The position numbers were made by a program, and so were the translations under genes. The notes under the pieces were generated by a model that worked only from the letters and a program-made list of their open reading frames with translations, searched no databases and was not told the DNA's origin. A DNA stretch of 64,000 bases from Thelonectria olida. Taxonomy: Eukaryota > Ascomycota > Sordariomycetes > Hypocreales > Nectriaceae. Positions 23,800-34,077 of the stretch are shown here, piece by piece. How positions within the stretch are numbered: position 1 is the first letter of the stretch; each line of letters starts with the position of its first letter. The stretch covers positions 2,170,001 to 2,234,000 of the forward strand of contig JAGPYM010000005.1 of assembly GCA_020736575.1 (NCBI GenBank), given 5' to 3'.

Positions 23800-23813
23800 A
23801 TAACGCGGAGACC
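23800..23813 (+). repeat. Left copy of an exact 14-bp direct repeat (ATAACGCGGAGACC)
   Basis: ATAACGCGGAGACC is identical to 24705-24718. The two copies bracket the 0.9 kb element, as a target-site duplication would. Confidence 0.7.
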
Positions 23814-23944
23814 CTTTACGATCGGTGATTTTTATTATTGTGTAAACTCTTGGTGTATTTTGCTGCCTGGTTGCCTTGCTCTATTTCCATTGGTTTGAAT
23901 GCCCTTGGACCCATTTTAACCTTTTCCAGACTTTCCTTTTTCGT

Positions 23945-24466
23945 CTAACCTTTTTGGCCCCCCCCCACTTTTTCAACCCTTGCGTCCATTTGACCCACTT
24001 TTTGTCTTCGAATTTTCCTCCGCAGCCTTTCAGGCAACCATTCGGATCGTCGCCACCGCGCACAGCAGCTCCTGGAGCCACGGCTTGTAGGCATCTGATT
24101 GGATCGTCTTGACAAATCGCTTGTCGTTGTCATCAAGACAGTTTTTTCTTTTTTGAGAAGTCGCATAAGGTCTTTAACTTCCTGTTCGAGGAAGTCGCGA
24201 TAGTGTTGACGCACATCGGGTCTTTCGACCAGGATCTTACAGCCCAAAATGACTAGGTTGATCCTTTGATTAACACTTAGTGGCGTGTCTGTATTGGGCA
24301 GTACAGGGATGCCTAGGAGTTGTGACTCCTTTAGGTGCCTATTGAGGTCTCTTGTTAGCTCAATATGCTCGAGGAAATCTGCATATCCCGATATATAGCG
24401 AGTAGCTGCGCGGCTTCCGTTATCTAGTTGGATTGTATCGCGTTCAATTGATAAGAAGTTGGGCAT
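23945..24466 (-). CDS. Open frame inside the mobile element, unknown function
   Basis: 173 codons starting at ATG with MPNFLSIERDTIQLDNGSR. The first 110 residues are normal-looking and helical (for example RYISGYADFLEHIELTRDLN and HYRDFLEQEVKDLMRLLKKE). The last 50 are basic and low in complexity (RWRRSEWLPERLRRKIRRQK) and may not be coding. I recognise no family. The frame lies wholly within the repeated element, so if it is translated it belongs to the element and not to the host. In the RIP-mutated copy at 62746-63602 the same frame is destroyed. Confidence 0.35.
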   Translation of the reverse strand: MPNFLSIERDTIQLDNGSRAATRYISGYADFLEHIELTRDLNRHLKESQLLGIPVLPNTDTPLSVNQRINLVILGCKILVERPDVRQHYRDFLEQEVKDLMRLLKKEKTVLMTTTSDLSRRSNQMPTSRGSRSCCARWRRSEWLPERLRRKIRRQKVGQMDARVEKVGGGQKG

Positions 24467-24704
24467 TTTGGCTGTTATATGTTATATTATTGGTCGAGTT
24501 GTGCGGACCAGGGTCGGATGGAGAGGTGCTTTTATATTGGAGGCCCGGAATAAGGTTCCTTAAGTAAGGTTTACTTGGCGGGGACTTTTACCTTAAGACC
24601 AACTGTAAGCCCTATTGAGAAGCTTATTGTGATAGATATAAGGCTAGGGTTTGGCCTGTATCGACCTCTATTGTGTGCCTAGATTATCGGCTTTTTTAAC
24701 AATA

Positions 24705-24718
24705 ATAACGCGGAGACC
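24705..24718 (+). repeat. Right copy of the 14-bp direct repeat (ATAACGCGGAGACC)
   Basis: Identical to 23800-23813. The bases outside the two copies differ (T before the left copy, A before the right one; CTTTACG and ATGTTCA after), so the repeat is exactly 14 bp. Confidence 0.7.
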
Positions 24719-25260
24719 ATGTTCAAGTATAAACTTGGCTCAGCCCAAAGGCAATACATAAAGCTTCTCCTGGGAGACTTTATTGGCTCCCAGCTTGACT
24801 GTCTTGGACAAGTTGCTAGATCACTTCCCAGGGCTCGAGTAAGCGCTACTCCTCTCCACCCTTTTGCAGTAAGGAAACTTCCCTTTTAATAGATACGTAA
24901 TGCAGGAGCTAACGCGTATTCAAGGGCGAGAACTCCCAGCATTTGGCGCGACAGGTCCTTCAAATCTTGATCGATCAAGTGTTATTAATGCTTCAGCAAT
25001 GGATGCGATTAAAGCTGCTCGAGTAATGTAAAGAATGGTGCAGGGGGGGACCACTGCTTCCAGAGTGCTGAAATTGCCTATTTCGTTATCCAGCCATTTG
25101 GCCGAAGTGATGATTAGTAATTTTGGATTCTTGCTTCAGCGGCCATGTCGGCGAAGTCACTCCAAGAAGGAACAGATGAGCGAACTGAATCGAGAGTCGC
25201 CCTTGCGTCATGAGTCGTCGCTTACAGGTGATACTAACTCAAGCAGTCTACATGTCTATA
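24719..25260. other. Intergenic between the element and the PIF1 gene
   Basis: Nothing is recognised. It is the 3' flank of the helicase gene. The sequence at 24719-24890 stays open in the frame that enters from 23568 if the element is removed together with one repeat, but no protein family is recognisable. Confidence 0.35.
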
Positions 25261-27618
25261 CTAGGAGTCAAGTATCCCGACAGCCATTGAGCTGCCTTGA
25301 GACTGAGCTGGGAGGAGCTGGGGTAAGCCATCAGGAGACCTAGGTGAGCCAGGACCGTCATCACCTGATCGATCATGATCCAACAACAACTGTTCGTCCC
25401 CAAACTTATCCTGCAAAAACCTTCGCACATCATCGTTTCCGCCTTCGCCTACACATAATCCCTCCGACCCGCCCTCAATCTTGAGGCCCCCAAGACTCGT
25501 CGCCCTAGACAGGGCGACATACACCTGGCCTTCTTCAAAGGCCTTCGACAAGTTGACGATGACGCGATCCAGCGTCATGCCTTGACTTTTATGGACACTC
25601 ATGGCCCATCCAGCCACAAGAGGGATCTGCGTTCGATGTAGGAGGGAATAGGGCTCTCCGTCACCGACGGTGTTGATCACGCAAGTGGCATAGATGGTGC
25701 GCTTTGTACCGTTATGGAACAGCACTCGCGGCCAGAATTTCAGAGGCTGTGCTTCTATGAAGCTTTTGATTTGGCACTCTCTCAGCTCCGCACGTTCCCC
25801 GGAGATGAGTTGAGACGGCGGAAGGTGGTCATTTTCCCCGTTGCGTCTGGCCTTCGGGAGCTTTGCAGGGTCATACTTTTCGAAGCCACAAATGATGCCC
25901 TGGCTTCCGTTGCACAATCCTGCCCGGAGATCGAGGTTCACCTGTAGCACAACAAGCATGGCTGTTCGCAAGGTAACATGTGCATCAAGTCGATGATCCT
26001 TACAGGCTTCCAACGTTCCATCAGAACGACGGATGTTGTAATGACGAAGATATGGGTGCTTCTCATGTCGCCAGTTGAAGCCGTCCAAAGCCTTGAATTC
26101 GTATTTGTCGGTTCTTAGTCTGTTGAAGTTTTCTTGGTTGACCTTGGCGACCTCTTGTCTTGTGCAGAGGAGTCGCGTGGCTTTGTTAACTTGACAGGGG
26201 TGATCCATCAGCGTTGCCATCTCGGGTTGTGAAAATCTAATTCCAAGTCGACATTTTTGGAGCATCTTGATGAAGGATTCGTCCCTTTGCCGATGGATCT
26301 CTTTTAGATGTATGTGGGCAAACTTGGCTTCCTCCCAGGCGGCACTCTTGAAAGCCCATTTGTCTTGTTCTCGGAAGGGACCGTGGCTTTGGGGGCAGTT
26401 GAACACGGTCTCGTAGCCGCCGGTCGCCGTCTCGCAGTCAGTGGACTCTTCCATCTTCTGGCCGCATTCGATGCAGTACTCAAACGGCTTCACCGGTGGC
26501 AGCTGACAGAAGTCGCCAGTGACGATTACCTGCACTCCTCCAAAAGCAGGAGGACTTTCTTCCCCGTAGCACCTGACAGCCTTCATGCAAGTATTGATGC
26601 GCTCCAGATGATGATTTTCCACCATACTTATCTCATCGATGATGAGCACGTCAGTCCGCCGGAGTCGTTGCCTGATATGCTTGCGAAACCCTTTAGAGAT
26701 AAGGTCCTTACGGCAAAGCTTATGGCAATCAGGCGTCCAACCCATATAGGACCATGTCGACCTGCCGTCAACTTGGAGCGCCGCCCGACCAGTGGGCGCG
26801 ACAATCTCAACTTTGAGGCCCATCTCCCTCAGCCTCTTGACAGCGGCTTTCAAGACGGTTGACTTGCCGCAGCCAGCTGAACCCGTGTAGAAGACATTGC
26901 GCTTGCCCACGATCAGATTGACAAGATTTTGCTGCTCCTTGCAAAGCGCTGGTTCAGTATCCAGATCTTCTTGAGCAACGGGTACGTCACCCGCGGGCAA
27001 AGGAGGCAAGGGCTCATTGTTGGGCGGTTTACTCAGGAAATCCGGATCGGCCCACCACGGAAGCTTGTTCTCGCCGGGGTTACTCAGCGCATGCGGGCTA
27101 TCCCCATATGAGGAGGGTTCGTTCTTGGGTCTGTTGGACTCCGAATCCGGGTCGGCCCACCAGGGCCACGTCGGTGTTTGCCCGGGCTGGTTGGCAGGAA
27201 GACTTGACTGCTCGATACTCGGCCCATCCGGGACATGGGGTGAAGGTTGGTTGTCCGGTGGTTCTCTCGCCCCATGCGGGTCCACGCACCGGGCAAGATG
27301 GGGAACGGGTAATTGGTGAGCGGGTACGGATAGTCCTGGTTCCTCGATGCTCGGCCCGCGCGGCTCCTTGCCAGTAGTGGGCGTCCATTCACCTAGACCA
27401 CTCGACCTGGGCAAAGTGGGTTGGTTTGTCTTGGCCTGGCGGTCGTCATCCGAGTCGGATGGGATGCTAATGAGGGAGGACTGGGACAGAGACCGAACAC
27501 CCGCTTCACGTTTCCTTTTCATACCACCGGCTACGCTCAAACGAGACGGACTCGAGCGAGACGGACTAGACGTGCCCGCAATTGGCGCGGGTGACAATCG
27601 AACAAGGTACTTCTCCAT
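25261..27618 (-). CDS. PIF1-family ATP-dependent DNA helicase
   Basis: One uninterrupted exon. I chose the ATG at 27618 (MEKYLVRLSPAP), giving 785 residues. The N-terminal ~210 residues are disordered and Pro/Ser-rich, with a repeated unit PWWADPD (two close copies, plus diverged neighbours), and a nuclear-type basic patch (GMKRKREAG). The helicase core follows: Walker A GSAGCGKST (Lys252), APTGRAA, Walker B IIDEIS (Asp328-Glu329), VTGDFCQLPPV, and the C-terminal motifs GWAMSVHKSQGMTLD and QVYVALSRATSLGGL. These are the Pif1/RRM3 superfamily 1B motifs in order. Family members unwind DNA 5' to 3' and act at telomeres, replication forks and G-quadruplexes. An insert holding CIECGQK may be a small metal-binding knuckle. 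Being intronless and beside a mobile element, it could be an amplified or element-derived paralogue rather than the housekeeping copy. Confidence 0.9.
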   Translation of the reverse strand: MEKYLVRLSPAPIAGTSSPSRSSPSRLSVAGGMKRKREAGVRSLSQSSLISIPSDSDDDRQAKTNQPTLPRSSGLGEWTPTTGKEPRGPSIEEPGLSVPAHQLPVPHLARCVDPHGAREPPDNQPSPHVPDGPSIEQSSLPANQPGQTPTWPWWADPDSESNRPKNEPSSYGDSPHALSNPGENKLPWWADPDFLSKPPNNEPLPPLPAGDVPVAQEDLDTEPALCKEQQNLVNLIVGKRNVFYTGSAGCGKSTVLKAAVKRLREMGLKVEIVAPTGRAALQVDGRSTWSYMGWTPDCHKLCRKDLISKGFRKHIRQRLRRTDVLIIDEISMVENHHLERINTCMKAVRCYGEESPPAFGGVQVIVTGDFCQLPPVKPFEYCIECGQKMEESTDCETATGGYETVFNCPQSHGPFREQDKWAFKSAAWEEAKFAHIHLKEIHRQRDESFIKMLQKCRLGIRFSQPEMATLMDHPCQVNKATRLLCTRQEVAKVNQENFNRLRTDKYEFKALDGFNWRHEKHPYLRHYNIRRSDGTLEACKDHRLDAHVTLRTAMLVVLQVNLDLRAGLCNGSQGIICGFEKYDPAKLPKARRNGENDHLPPSQLISGERAELRECQIKSFIEAQPLKFWPRVLFHNGTKRTIYATCVINTVGDGEPYSLLHRTQIPLVAGWAMSVHKSQGMTLDRVIVNLSKAFEEGQVYVALSRATSLGGLKIEGGSEGLCVGEGGNDDVRRFLQDKFGDEQLLLDHDRSGDDGPGSPRSPDGLPQLLPAQSQGSSMAVGILDS

Positions 27619-29219
27619 GGTGACTGGATGGGGCAATGACGGCCTTCAGCAGGATCGCTGCAGAGAAGAGAAGTCGGTCGGGGCCGTAATCCACACAGGC
27701 ACGTCCTCATGCAATAGCGGGAGGATAAACAGCCGGGCAACCGGGGTCGTTATGTGATTGTAATGATTTGTTTTATGAAGGTCTAGATTCTAGCGTCAGG
27801 GGAAACGGGCGCGTCTCGCAGTCTCTGCCACGTGGTCACGTGTGTGTGTGACGAAAGCGCGAGAACTTTTTCTTTTCTTTTTTCACATTATTTTTTGACG
27901 AACAGACTGATGTGGCTTCTATATGCTTGTACCTCACTAACAAATTAGACCGACACTAAACCTGAGGAGGGAGGAAAACTGTGATCGTCATTGTTCCTTG
28001 AGGATGAGGTTCTGATGTTTATGAGATGGTTTGGCCCCACCGGGTATACAGCTCATAACAAAACAAACAAAACACACAAATTTACATAGGTAAGACTTTA
28101 TTCATTTCCTTCAATTAGACATATCTTTCGGGAATAATACTTACTAGCCACTAGGCGCAATGGATTCGATTCCACAGCAAGGTCACGGATAGGAGCGGGA
28201 GCTGTCGAAGGCTAACTAGGACGCGGGAATATGGGGAGCTCCATGCCAACCTAGATGCCACAGCGTAGCGATGTCCCAGACTCAGCGCAATCGAATGCGT
28301 CGAGTTAGGCAATGATATTAAGACTGCCAATGAAGCACACGAGCGTGGGGTTTTAGATAGGGCAACACTACTACATAGGCACTCACAAAGAACGAGAACA
28401 TGCACTATCTCCTTCCGAAGCGCGCACTGACCAAATCCCAACGTGAACAGTAGTATTTTGAGGGCGGATGTTACATGGATAGATACAATAGACAAACCAG
28501 ACGCAGAACCGATATTTCAGGCTGCTGCTAAGCGTGAAAAGTTGGGTCTTTGGAATTTTGCGTCTCTCTGAATGTTTGCTGAACTTGTCAACTTGTCGTA
28601 TGAATGGCTCTATAGCCTTGTTGATAGTGTCGACGTGGTGGTCGTCGGCCAAAGCTGTAGTCAACAGCCGTAATAGAAAGTGATTTGTTAAATTATTCAA
28701 TAAATGGATCGTTCCTCATACTTGAACCCAGGTGGTAGCGGACAATTGCGAAAAGAGCTCTTTAAGTATATTACAAAGGGAATTCGCTAGAACAGATGTC
28801 AGTGGAACAATAGTTAAGACGGAAGTGATCTGTGACCTTTTTTGTCCTCGCCTTCAGTCCATGTGTGCCTCGACCTAGACTTTTTTTTCTATTTGCGGGA
28901 GATCTTTGACAAATGGTCCTGACGGTAGAATTTATATTGTGCGAATGGAACCTTGGATAACAGCCTCCTCTTCTAAGGAAGGAAGACAGGGTAAAACGTT
29001 ATCGTCTCAATTACTCGGACGCTTTAAATAGACAGGGGGAAGACTTCGCATAAGAGCAAGGTTGTGAAAGTTAAACCCCTTTTTCTCAGTAAATATTTTG
29101 CATTTTTAAGAGTTTGCCTCTCTATTTAAGAAAAGAATAGAGAACTATGTACACGAAACTTCTTCTTAACCTAAGCGTTAAGATCAAGACTTTAAGCTCC
29201 ATCCAGAAGACCTAGCCTT
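27619..29219. other. Intergenic (1.6 kb)
   Basis: Upstream of the helicase and downstream of the cellulase gene. It has AT-rich and T-rich tracts (for example 27868-27895 and 28880-28895) but no gene or RNA that I can support. Confidence 0.45.
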
Positions 29220-30971
29220 TTACAAGAATGAGGGATTGGCGTTGGTAAGAAGTTGCACAAAGTAAGCCTGGAACCATGTGCCTGCCTCGGGAGCGGGCCT
29301 TGAGAAAAATAGTCGTTAGCAATTTTTCAGATTAATAGGTATTCAAGCGTCCATGTTAGAGTTTCGGGACATGATAAAGAGTTGCGACCAATAATCGCAA
29401 ATGTGGAGGAAAGCTAAAGGAGGGAAAGCCAAGGGCAAAGAACTTACTGTAAAGCATCGGAGTATCCGCAATGGTAGTCATAGCGAGCAGCAGTAGTGTC
29501 AGAAGTGCCATCGGACTCACCGCCGGGCTTGACCCAGACGAATGCATCAAGGAGGCTGTCGCCGGTGTTGGCAGAGGGCCGAATACCGAAGCCAGTGCCC
29601 TTGGCATTACACCAGTCACCCCACTGAGCTTGACCGGTCGGCTGCTTTCCCGAGCGGCCCTGATCCGTTATGAACTGTGCGCCTGCCCAGCCGTTTTGCT
29701 CCAGAAGCGGGCCCATGGCATGAATGAAAGATTTCTCGTCATAAATGGAGTTGCCCTGGGTGTAGCTAGGAGCGGTGCTGAGGCTCCAGCCGTTGTAGTT
29801 GGCGACGTTTGTGACCAGGCCACGGAGCGAAGTGGGTTTCCCAGCGTCCTTGTAGACACCAGCAAAGAGCTGAGCAGCAGGACCCTGATTGGCAGGCCAG
29901 CCGAGCCAACCAGCGTGGCCAGCATCAAGGTACATGGCGACGTTGGGGAGGTTGAGTGCAGTAACAGCGTAGTTGGTGAGACTGAGATAAGCATCGTGAG
30001 CCTTGGAACACTTGGCAACGTTCATGTTGGTGACGAGGTTAGCCAGCGAGTCAGGCTCTGTGGTCGTCTTATTAGCTGTCGTGACGCGGAATTCAAGCTA
30101 TATCACTAACCAATAACAAGAATAATGCGGATGTCGGAGTAGCTCTGGATGATCGTCTTAATTCTGTTGATGTAATTCTTGTACTTGTTGGCACCGTCAT
30201 TGTCGAGAGAATACTCGCCGTTGGAGGCGGCGGCGGCGCAGTCCCGCTCGGGAAGGTCATAGACAACGAACTGGCCGGCATAGTTACCGCCAGCCTGATT
30301 GGCCTTGCGGATGTCGGCAAGTGTATCTTCCATCAGGGAGATATGGGCGTAAGAGTCCCTAAGAGTTCCGTCAGTTAAAATCACTGGATCTCGTTCAAGA
30401 AGTCGATCAACTTACATCCACTGGAAAGAGGGGACCTCAGCAACCTTGGCGGCAGCAGTGGCCATTGCGCCACTTAGACTGGGAATGGCCAGAGTGCTGA
30501 CCTCAGAGCGGTAGTAGCTATTGGCCCATAGGTTCACGCCAGAGTAGGGATTGCCGGAGTAGGTAGCCGTACCGGCGCCAACGGTGGGAGAAGCTGTGGT
30601 GGAGGAGCTAGCGCTAGTTTTGGTAGAGCTGGTAGTCGACGAAGACTTAGTAATGAGGCTGGTGGTGGTGGAAATGGGGAGCGAGCTGGTCTTCGAGGTG
30701 GCAGGGTCACTCCCTGAAAGGCACTGGAAGTAGTAATCGTTAATCTTGCTGCAGTATCTGCCAGACTCGCAGCAAGTAACACCATTCCAATTGATACCAC
30801 CACATTGCCCCCTATATGAGTGGTGAGTAGGCGACCATACAGCTTCATGTATTTGGCAAATATCGTGACCACGTACCACTGAGTAGCACAGGATTCACGC
30901 TCCTCAACGATCGGGGCTGCGACAGCCAGGCCAAAGAGGGCAGTGGCAAGCAAAAGCTTATGAGCACCCAT
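29220..30971 (-). CDS. Cellobiohydrolase II, GH6 with N-terminal CBM1 (Cel6A type)
   Basis: Five exons (30877-30971, 30416-30811, 30111-30358, 29448-30057, 29220-29298) join in phase to 475 residues, close to other fungal Cel6A proteins. Residues 1-19 are a signal peptide. Residues 28-62 are a CBM1 with six Cys (28, 35, 45, 46, 52, 62) and the aromatic face W...YY. A Ser/Thr linker follows to about residue 110. The GH6 catalytic module shows SGVNLWANSYY, QFVVYDLPERDCAA (acid Asp), LVIEPDSLANLV, MYLDAGHAGWLGWPANQ, FITDQGRSGKQPTGQ and WVKPGGESDGTSD. The enzyme releases cellobiose from the non-reducing ends of cellulose outside the cell. The Cys usual in GGEC is Ser here, while the later Cys of YDYHC is kept. 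The gene appears functional. Confidence 0.96.
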
Positions 30972-33900
30972 AGCTCTAGAGATGTCGTAGCTGTCGGGTT
31001 GATAATGGGCTCTTCTTTGATTGTCAAGGACGGGCTGTGTGGAAGAAAATAGAAGTAGGGCTTGGAGCAAAGGGAAGGCTTATATATGTAAAAAATGGGT
31101 GACGGAGAGGTTTCTTTCGGCGATTCGAGTGTTCGGAAAGACGGGATCTTAGAGATATGTTGTTTTCTAAAATTAAGTTACAGTCAGCGGCCGCGGCAAG
31201 CAAAGACGACGCCTTCTGTCGGGCAAGGTGTAGGATTCAAAACTGACTACAAAGTCCCCGAGTTCCCGGATTATCCGGGAAGAGAGCCGACAATATAATT
31301 CACTTATAATGCTCAGGGATGGAAGGAACGAGCACACCGACGCTGGAAGTGCTCCGGAAAGCTAGTTCGCGATCAGCTATTATTCAATCTACGCAAAACC
31401 ACGGCCGGTCTTCTCACGCATGTGGACGGATTGGTCTTAGAGCAAACACGGAACTCATATTCCCATAAGGACCTTATTTGGCTGCGACTACTGAAAAGAT
31501 GAAAGGCCCCGGTTCCAATGTAACCCAATCAAACTCACCTCGGAGGCTGCTTTCCCTGAATTGCCCGAATAGGAAGGGCGGAGCTTTACACATAATATCG
31601 GCAACACTGGATCAGCTCACCAAAGCCCGGCAATCCTTCCCTATTAGCCGACGGTACGGAGCGAAATGCCAAGGGGGTCCAATTTGACAAGGAACTTGGG
31701 AAGCCCGGAACTATGCTTCGAGAATTTCTCTTGTCTGAACTCATTTATGGTGCCGTGAACAGTGCATTATCCAACTTGAATCCCACACGCTTGTTTTCGT
31801 TCCCAACGAGGCACCGAAAGGATGAGCCTGTTAGTTAAGTAATGAAAGTATAGGACGTTAGCAACCCATCTCCGTAGAATAGACTGTCGAAGTTTGACAT
31901 AGCTATACTTTGTAAAGTTCTCGATATCTTTTAGTTGAGAGTACTTAAGTGTTATTGCCCTTGGTCTAATTTTATTAGAAGTTGCGCCACCATTCGGTGC
32001 TAAGGCCATCACCTTTCTCGTCTGGAGCGGCGATGAATGATTATTATAAAGTGTTAACAGACTTTCATTGCTCACAGACCCTCCCACGCCTCATTTGGGG
32101 GTCGTTGTCATCTAGGCCACACTAAACACCAGCTGACTCTTACAGCTCAGAGCATCCCTGGCTTCCGTATGATTGATGTTTTCCCACTAGGAATTCATCA
32201 AGATCGAATTCTGACCGCCATTTATTTATTGACAATCTCGAACTTGGCCGATCACCTGGTGGCTCCGGGGAGTTTTCTATTTGGGATGCTCGATGTGTTC
32301 ATGGCACTTGGATGGATTCCAGCGCCTTCTACGTCTCGACACCAGACACAGGAGGCCGATGGCAGTATTTGTGGTTTCAAATATCTGTTAGCTAGCTTCT
32401 CAATCAATTGGTGTAAACCTACACTCCGGAAATATGTATCTTTCGTCACATCTTCATAGATAATGGATTCCAACTTTAAACTCAGTGTTCAGAGATATAC
32501 GAAACAGACGAGAGCACGCCAATTGGAACCATCCCTTTATCATTTGAAAACTATGGAGTGGGTTATAAATTCTTTATGATTTCCCGGCAAAAGGGCGTGG
32601 TTGTGTAACCTTCTTTATCTGCGTAGGCAGAGTTGGTGTTGGGATGCAAGTGGAAGAACCTGGCCTTACTTTAGACAACCCTAACCTGAAGATGCGTATT
32701 ATCAAGTCCTGAAAATATGGTGATTGTATGTACTTCTTTATCCTAGATGTCCTTGGCTCAATCGTCTTACTATTCTCTCTTTAAACGAGGACACTGGACA
32801 CGATAATACTCCTCACTTAGTCCCAGCCTCCCCCCCTTCCTCGTACAAGTCTGGTTTCCAGCTTCACTATGCATTGCATCAACACGCGCCTATAAATAAT
32901 GCTCAGTGTTAAATCTTCGAGCGATATAAAGTCCCCGTCGGGCTGCACCAAGTGCAAACGTCCATATAAGGTAGTGTATGTAGACGTCCCGTGAATCTGA
33001 AAGACGTGATAATATTGCTCTTGCTCCTTACAATTAATGGGCAAATGTAGTACATCACGTTGGGTTCGGATTCATCTTCCCTTGGCTCAGCCATGATCAA
33101 GACAGCATTTGTATAGGCCTCGAATACGTTCACCCACGTGCTCTCATCTCAGGCTCTAACTTCATTGTCTTATTGAAGAGTTTTAGATATTGATTTTGGT
33201 AAAACTGAGTTAGGTCTATGTTGCAGTATTTAGCAGCCTGGCTTGTTATCTTTAGGACATTTCCGTACCTAGCGTTTCAACAGGCTCGCAGTGGACGGTG
33301 GATAGGACAGCAGCGGGGTTCTGAATGGAGGACAGACCAATTAAAAGTCCAACTTAATAATAAGCAAGTATCAAACTACGTATCTATCAATTATCTATTT
33401 TACCATGGATGCTCTGTTTTGGTTACCTACGTATTCTTGCGTTGGCGCAGGCAAAGTCAGTTCCCGAATACGATTGCACAGCCTTAACGTCCACGTCGGC
33501 ATCGGCAAGTACTCGAACCGTCAGAACAACTCCCAACGCTCGGAATATTTGCTCGCTTGTTATGGGTAGCTCCTAGACCACGTCATTCATTTCGTATAAA
33601 CATAGAAGTTACACATTGTGAAGGAGGAATTATTGCTATCGCGATGAGCCCGGCATCGTCCGCCGCGTTCAAGTCGCCCTACCGTTATTTTCTTCAGTAT
33701 ACTAGCCTAGGTGCAGTCTTGACAAGTGGACTCTTCCTAGGTAGGTAAGGTTGTAGAGACATGCGCCTGCAGGCTTGAGTCGTGCTAATCCCGTACCAAA
33801 GGGATGATGATGATACATAGACTACTAGCGCTCGGATATGTCATCTTCCGTGTTTTACACTCCAGAGCTCGGACAGATGCATTATCCCGTAACCGACAAG

Positions 33901-34077
33901 CGTTATTCTTGAAAGCTGGACAGAAATGATTTAAGACGAGAATACTCTCACTTTGCCTTGGTTTCAAATCCTGCCATATTTTTTAATCTTGATTTGGATG
34001 TTCAGACTCTCCCTCTTTTTTTTTTTTTCCCCGAATAGCTACCTCCAACGAAGTAGAAGCTGTTCCAGGCAGAAAAA
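30972..34077. other. Long bidirectional intergenic region (3.1 kb)
   Basis: Lies between the cellulase gene (minus) and the oxysterol-binding gene (plus), so it holds both promoters. A poly-T run (about 34016-34028) sits 50 bases before the latter's ATG. No open frame here is recognisable, and I found no repeat or RNA gene. Confidence 0.45.
31082..31087 (-). promoter_or_regulatory. TATA-like box of the cellobiohydrolase gene
   Basis: The minus strand reads TACATATATAAG (31079-31090), about 110 bases upstream of the ATG at 30971. Its position and sequence suit a TATA box of a strongly regulated cellulase gene. Confidence 0.45.

Larger units (their letters stand above)
23814..24718 (-). mobile_element. 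GC-normal copy of an unnamed ~0.9 kb dispersed element
   Basis: The unit 23814-24704 plus the right 14-bp repeat is defined by three things: exact 14-bp direct repeats at its ends, near complete alignment of its reverse complement with the AT-rich copy at 62746-63602, and further partial copies at 62144-62745 and about 61650-61888. The differences are almost all C-to-T or G-to-A, as left by RIP. No terminal inverted repeats and no LTR-like TG...CA ends are seen. Its sense strand (minus) carries one open frame of 173 codons. No reverse transcriptase, transposase or helicase domain is recognised, so it is probably non-autonomous. The class (SINE-like, MITE-like or other) is unresolved. Confidence 0.7.

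Noticed and set aside
23568..24891. Open frame continuing across the element if one 14-bp repeat and the element are removed
   Set aside because: Suggestive of a split gene, but the resulting protein matches no family and overlaps the kinase relic in another frame. It is probably chance.
26308..26862. 184-codon plus-strand frame over the PIF1 gene
   Set aside because: Antisense shadow of the helicase core, and no family is recognised.
28151..28180. tRNA-like T-loop (GGATTCGATTCC) near 28160
   Set aside because: No D-arm, anticodon arm or acceptor stem could be placed around it.
29471..30109. 212-codon plus-strand frame over the cellulase gene
   Set aside because: Antisense shadow of GH6 exon 4.
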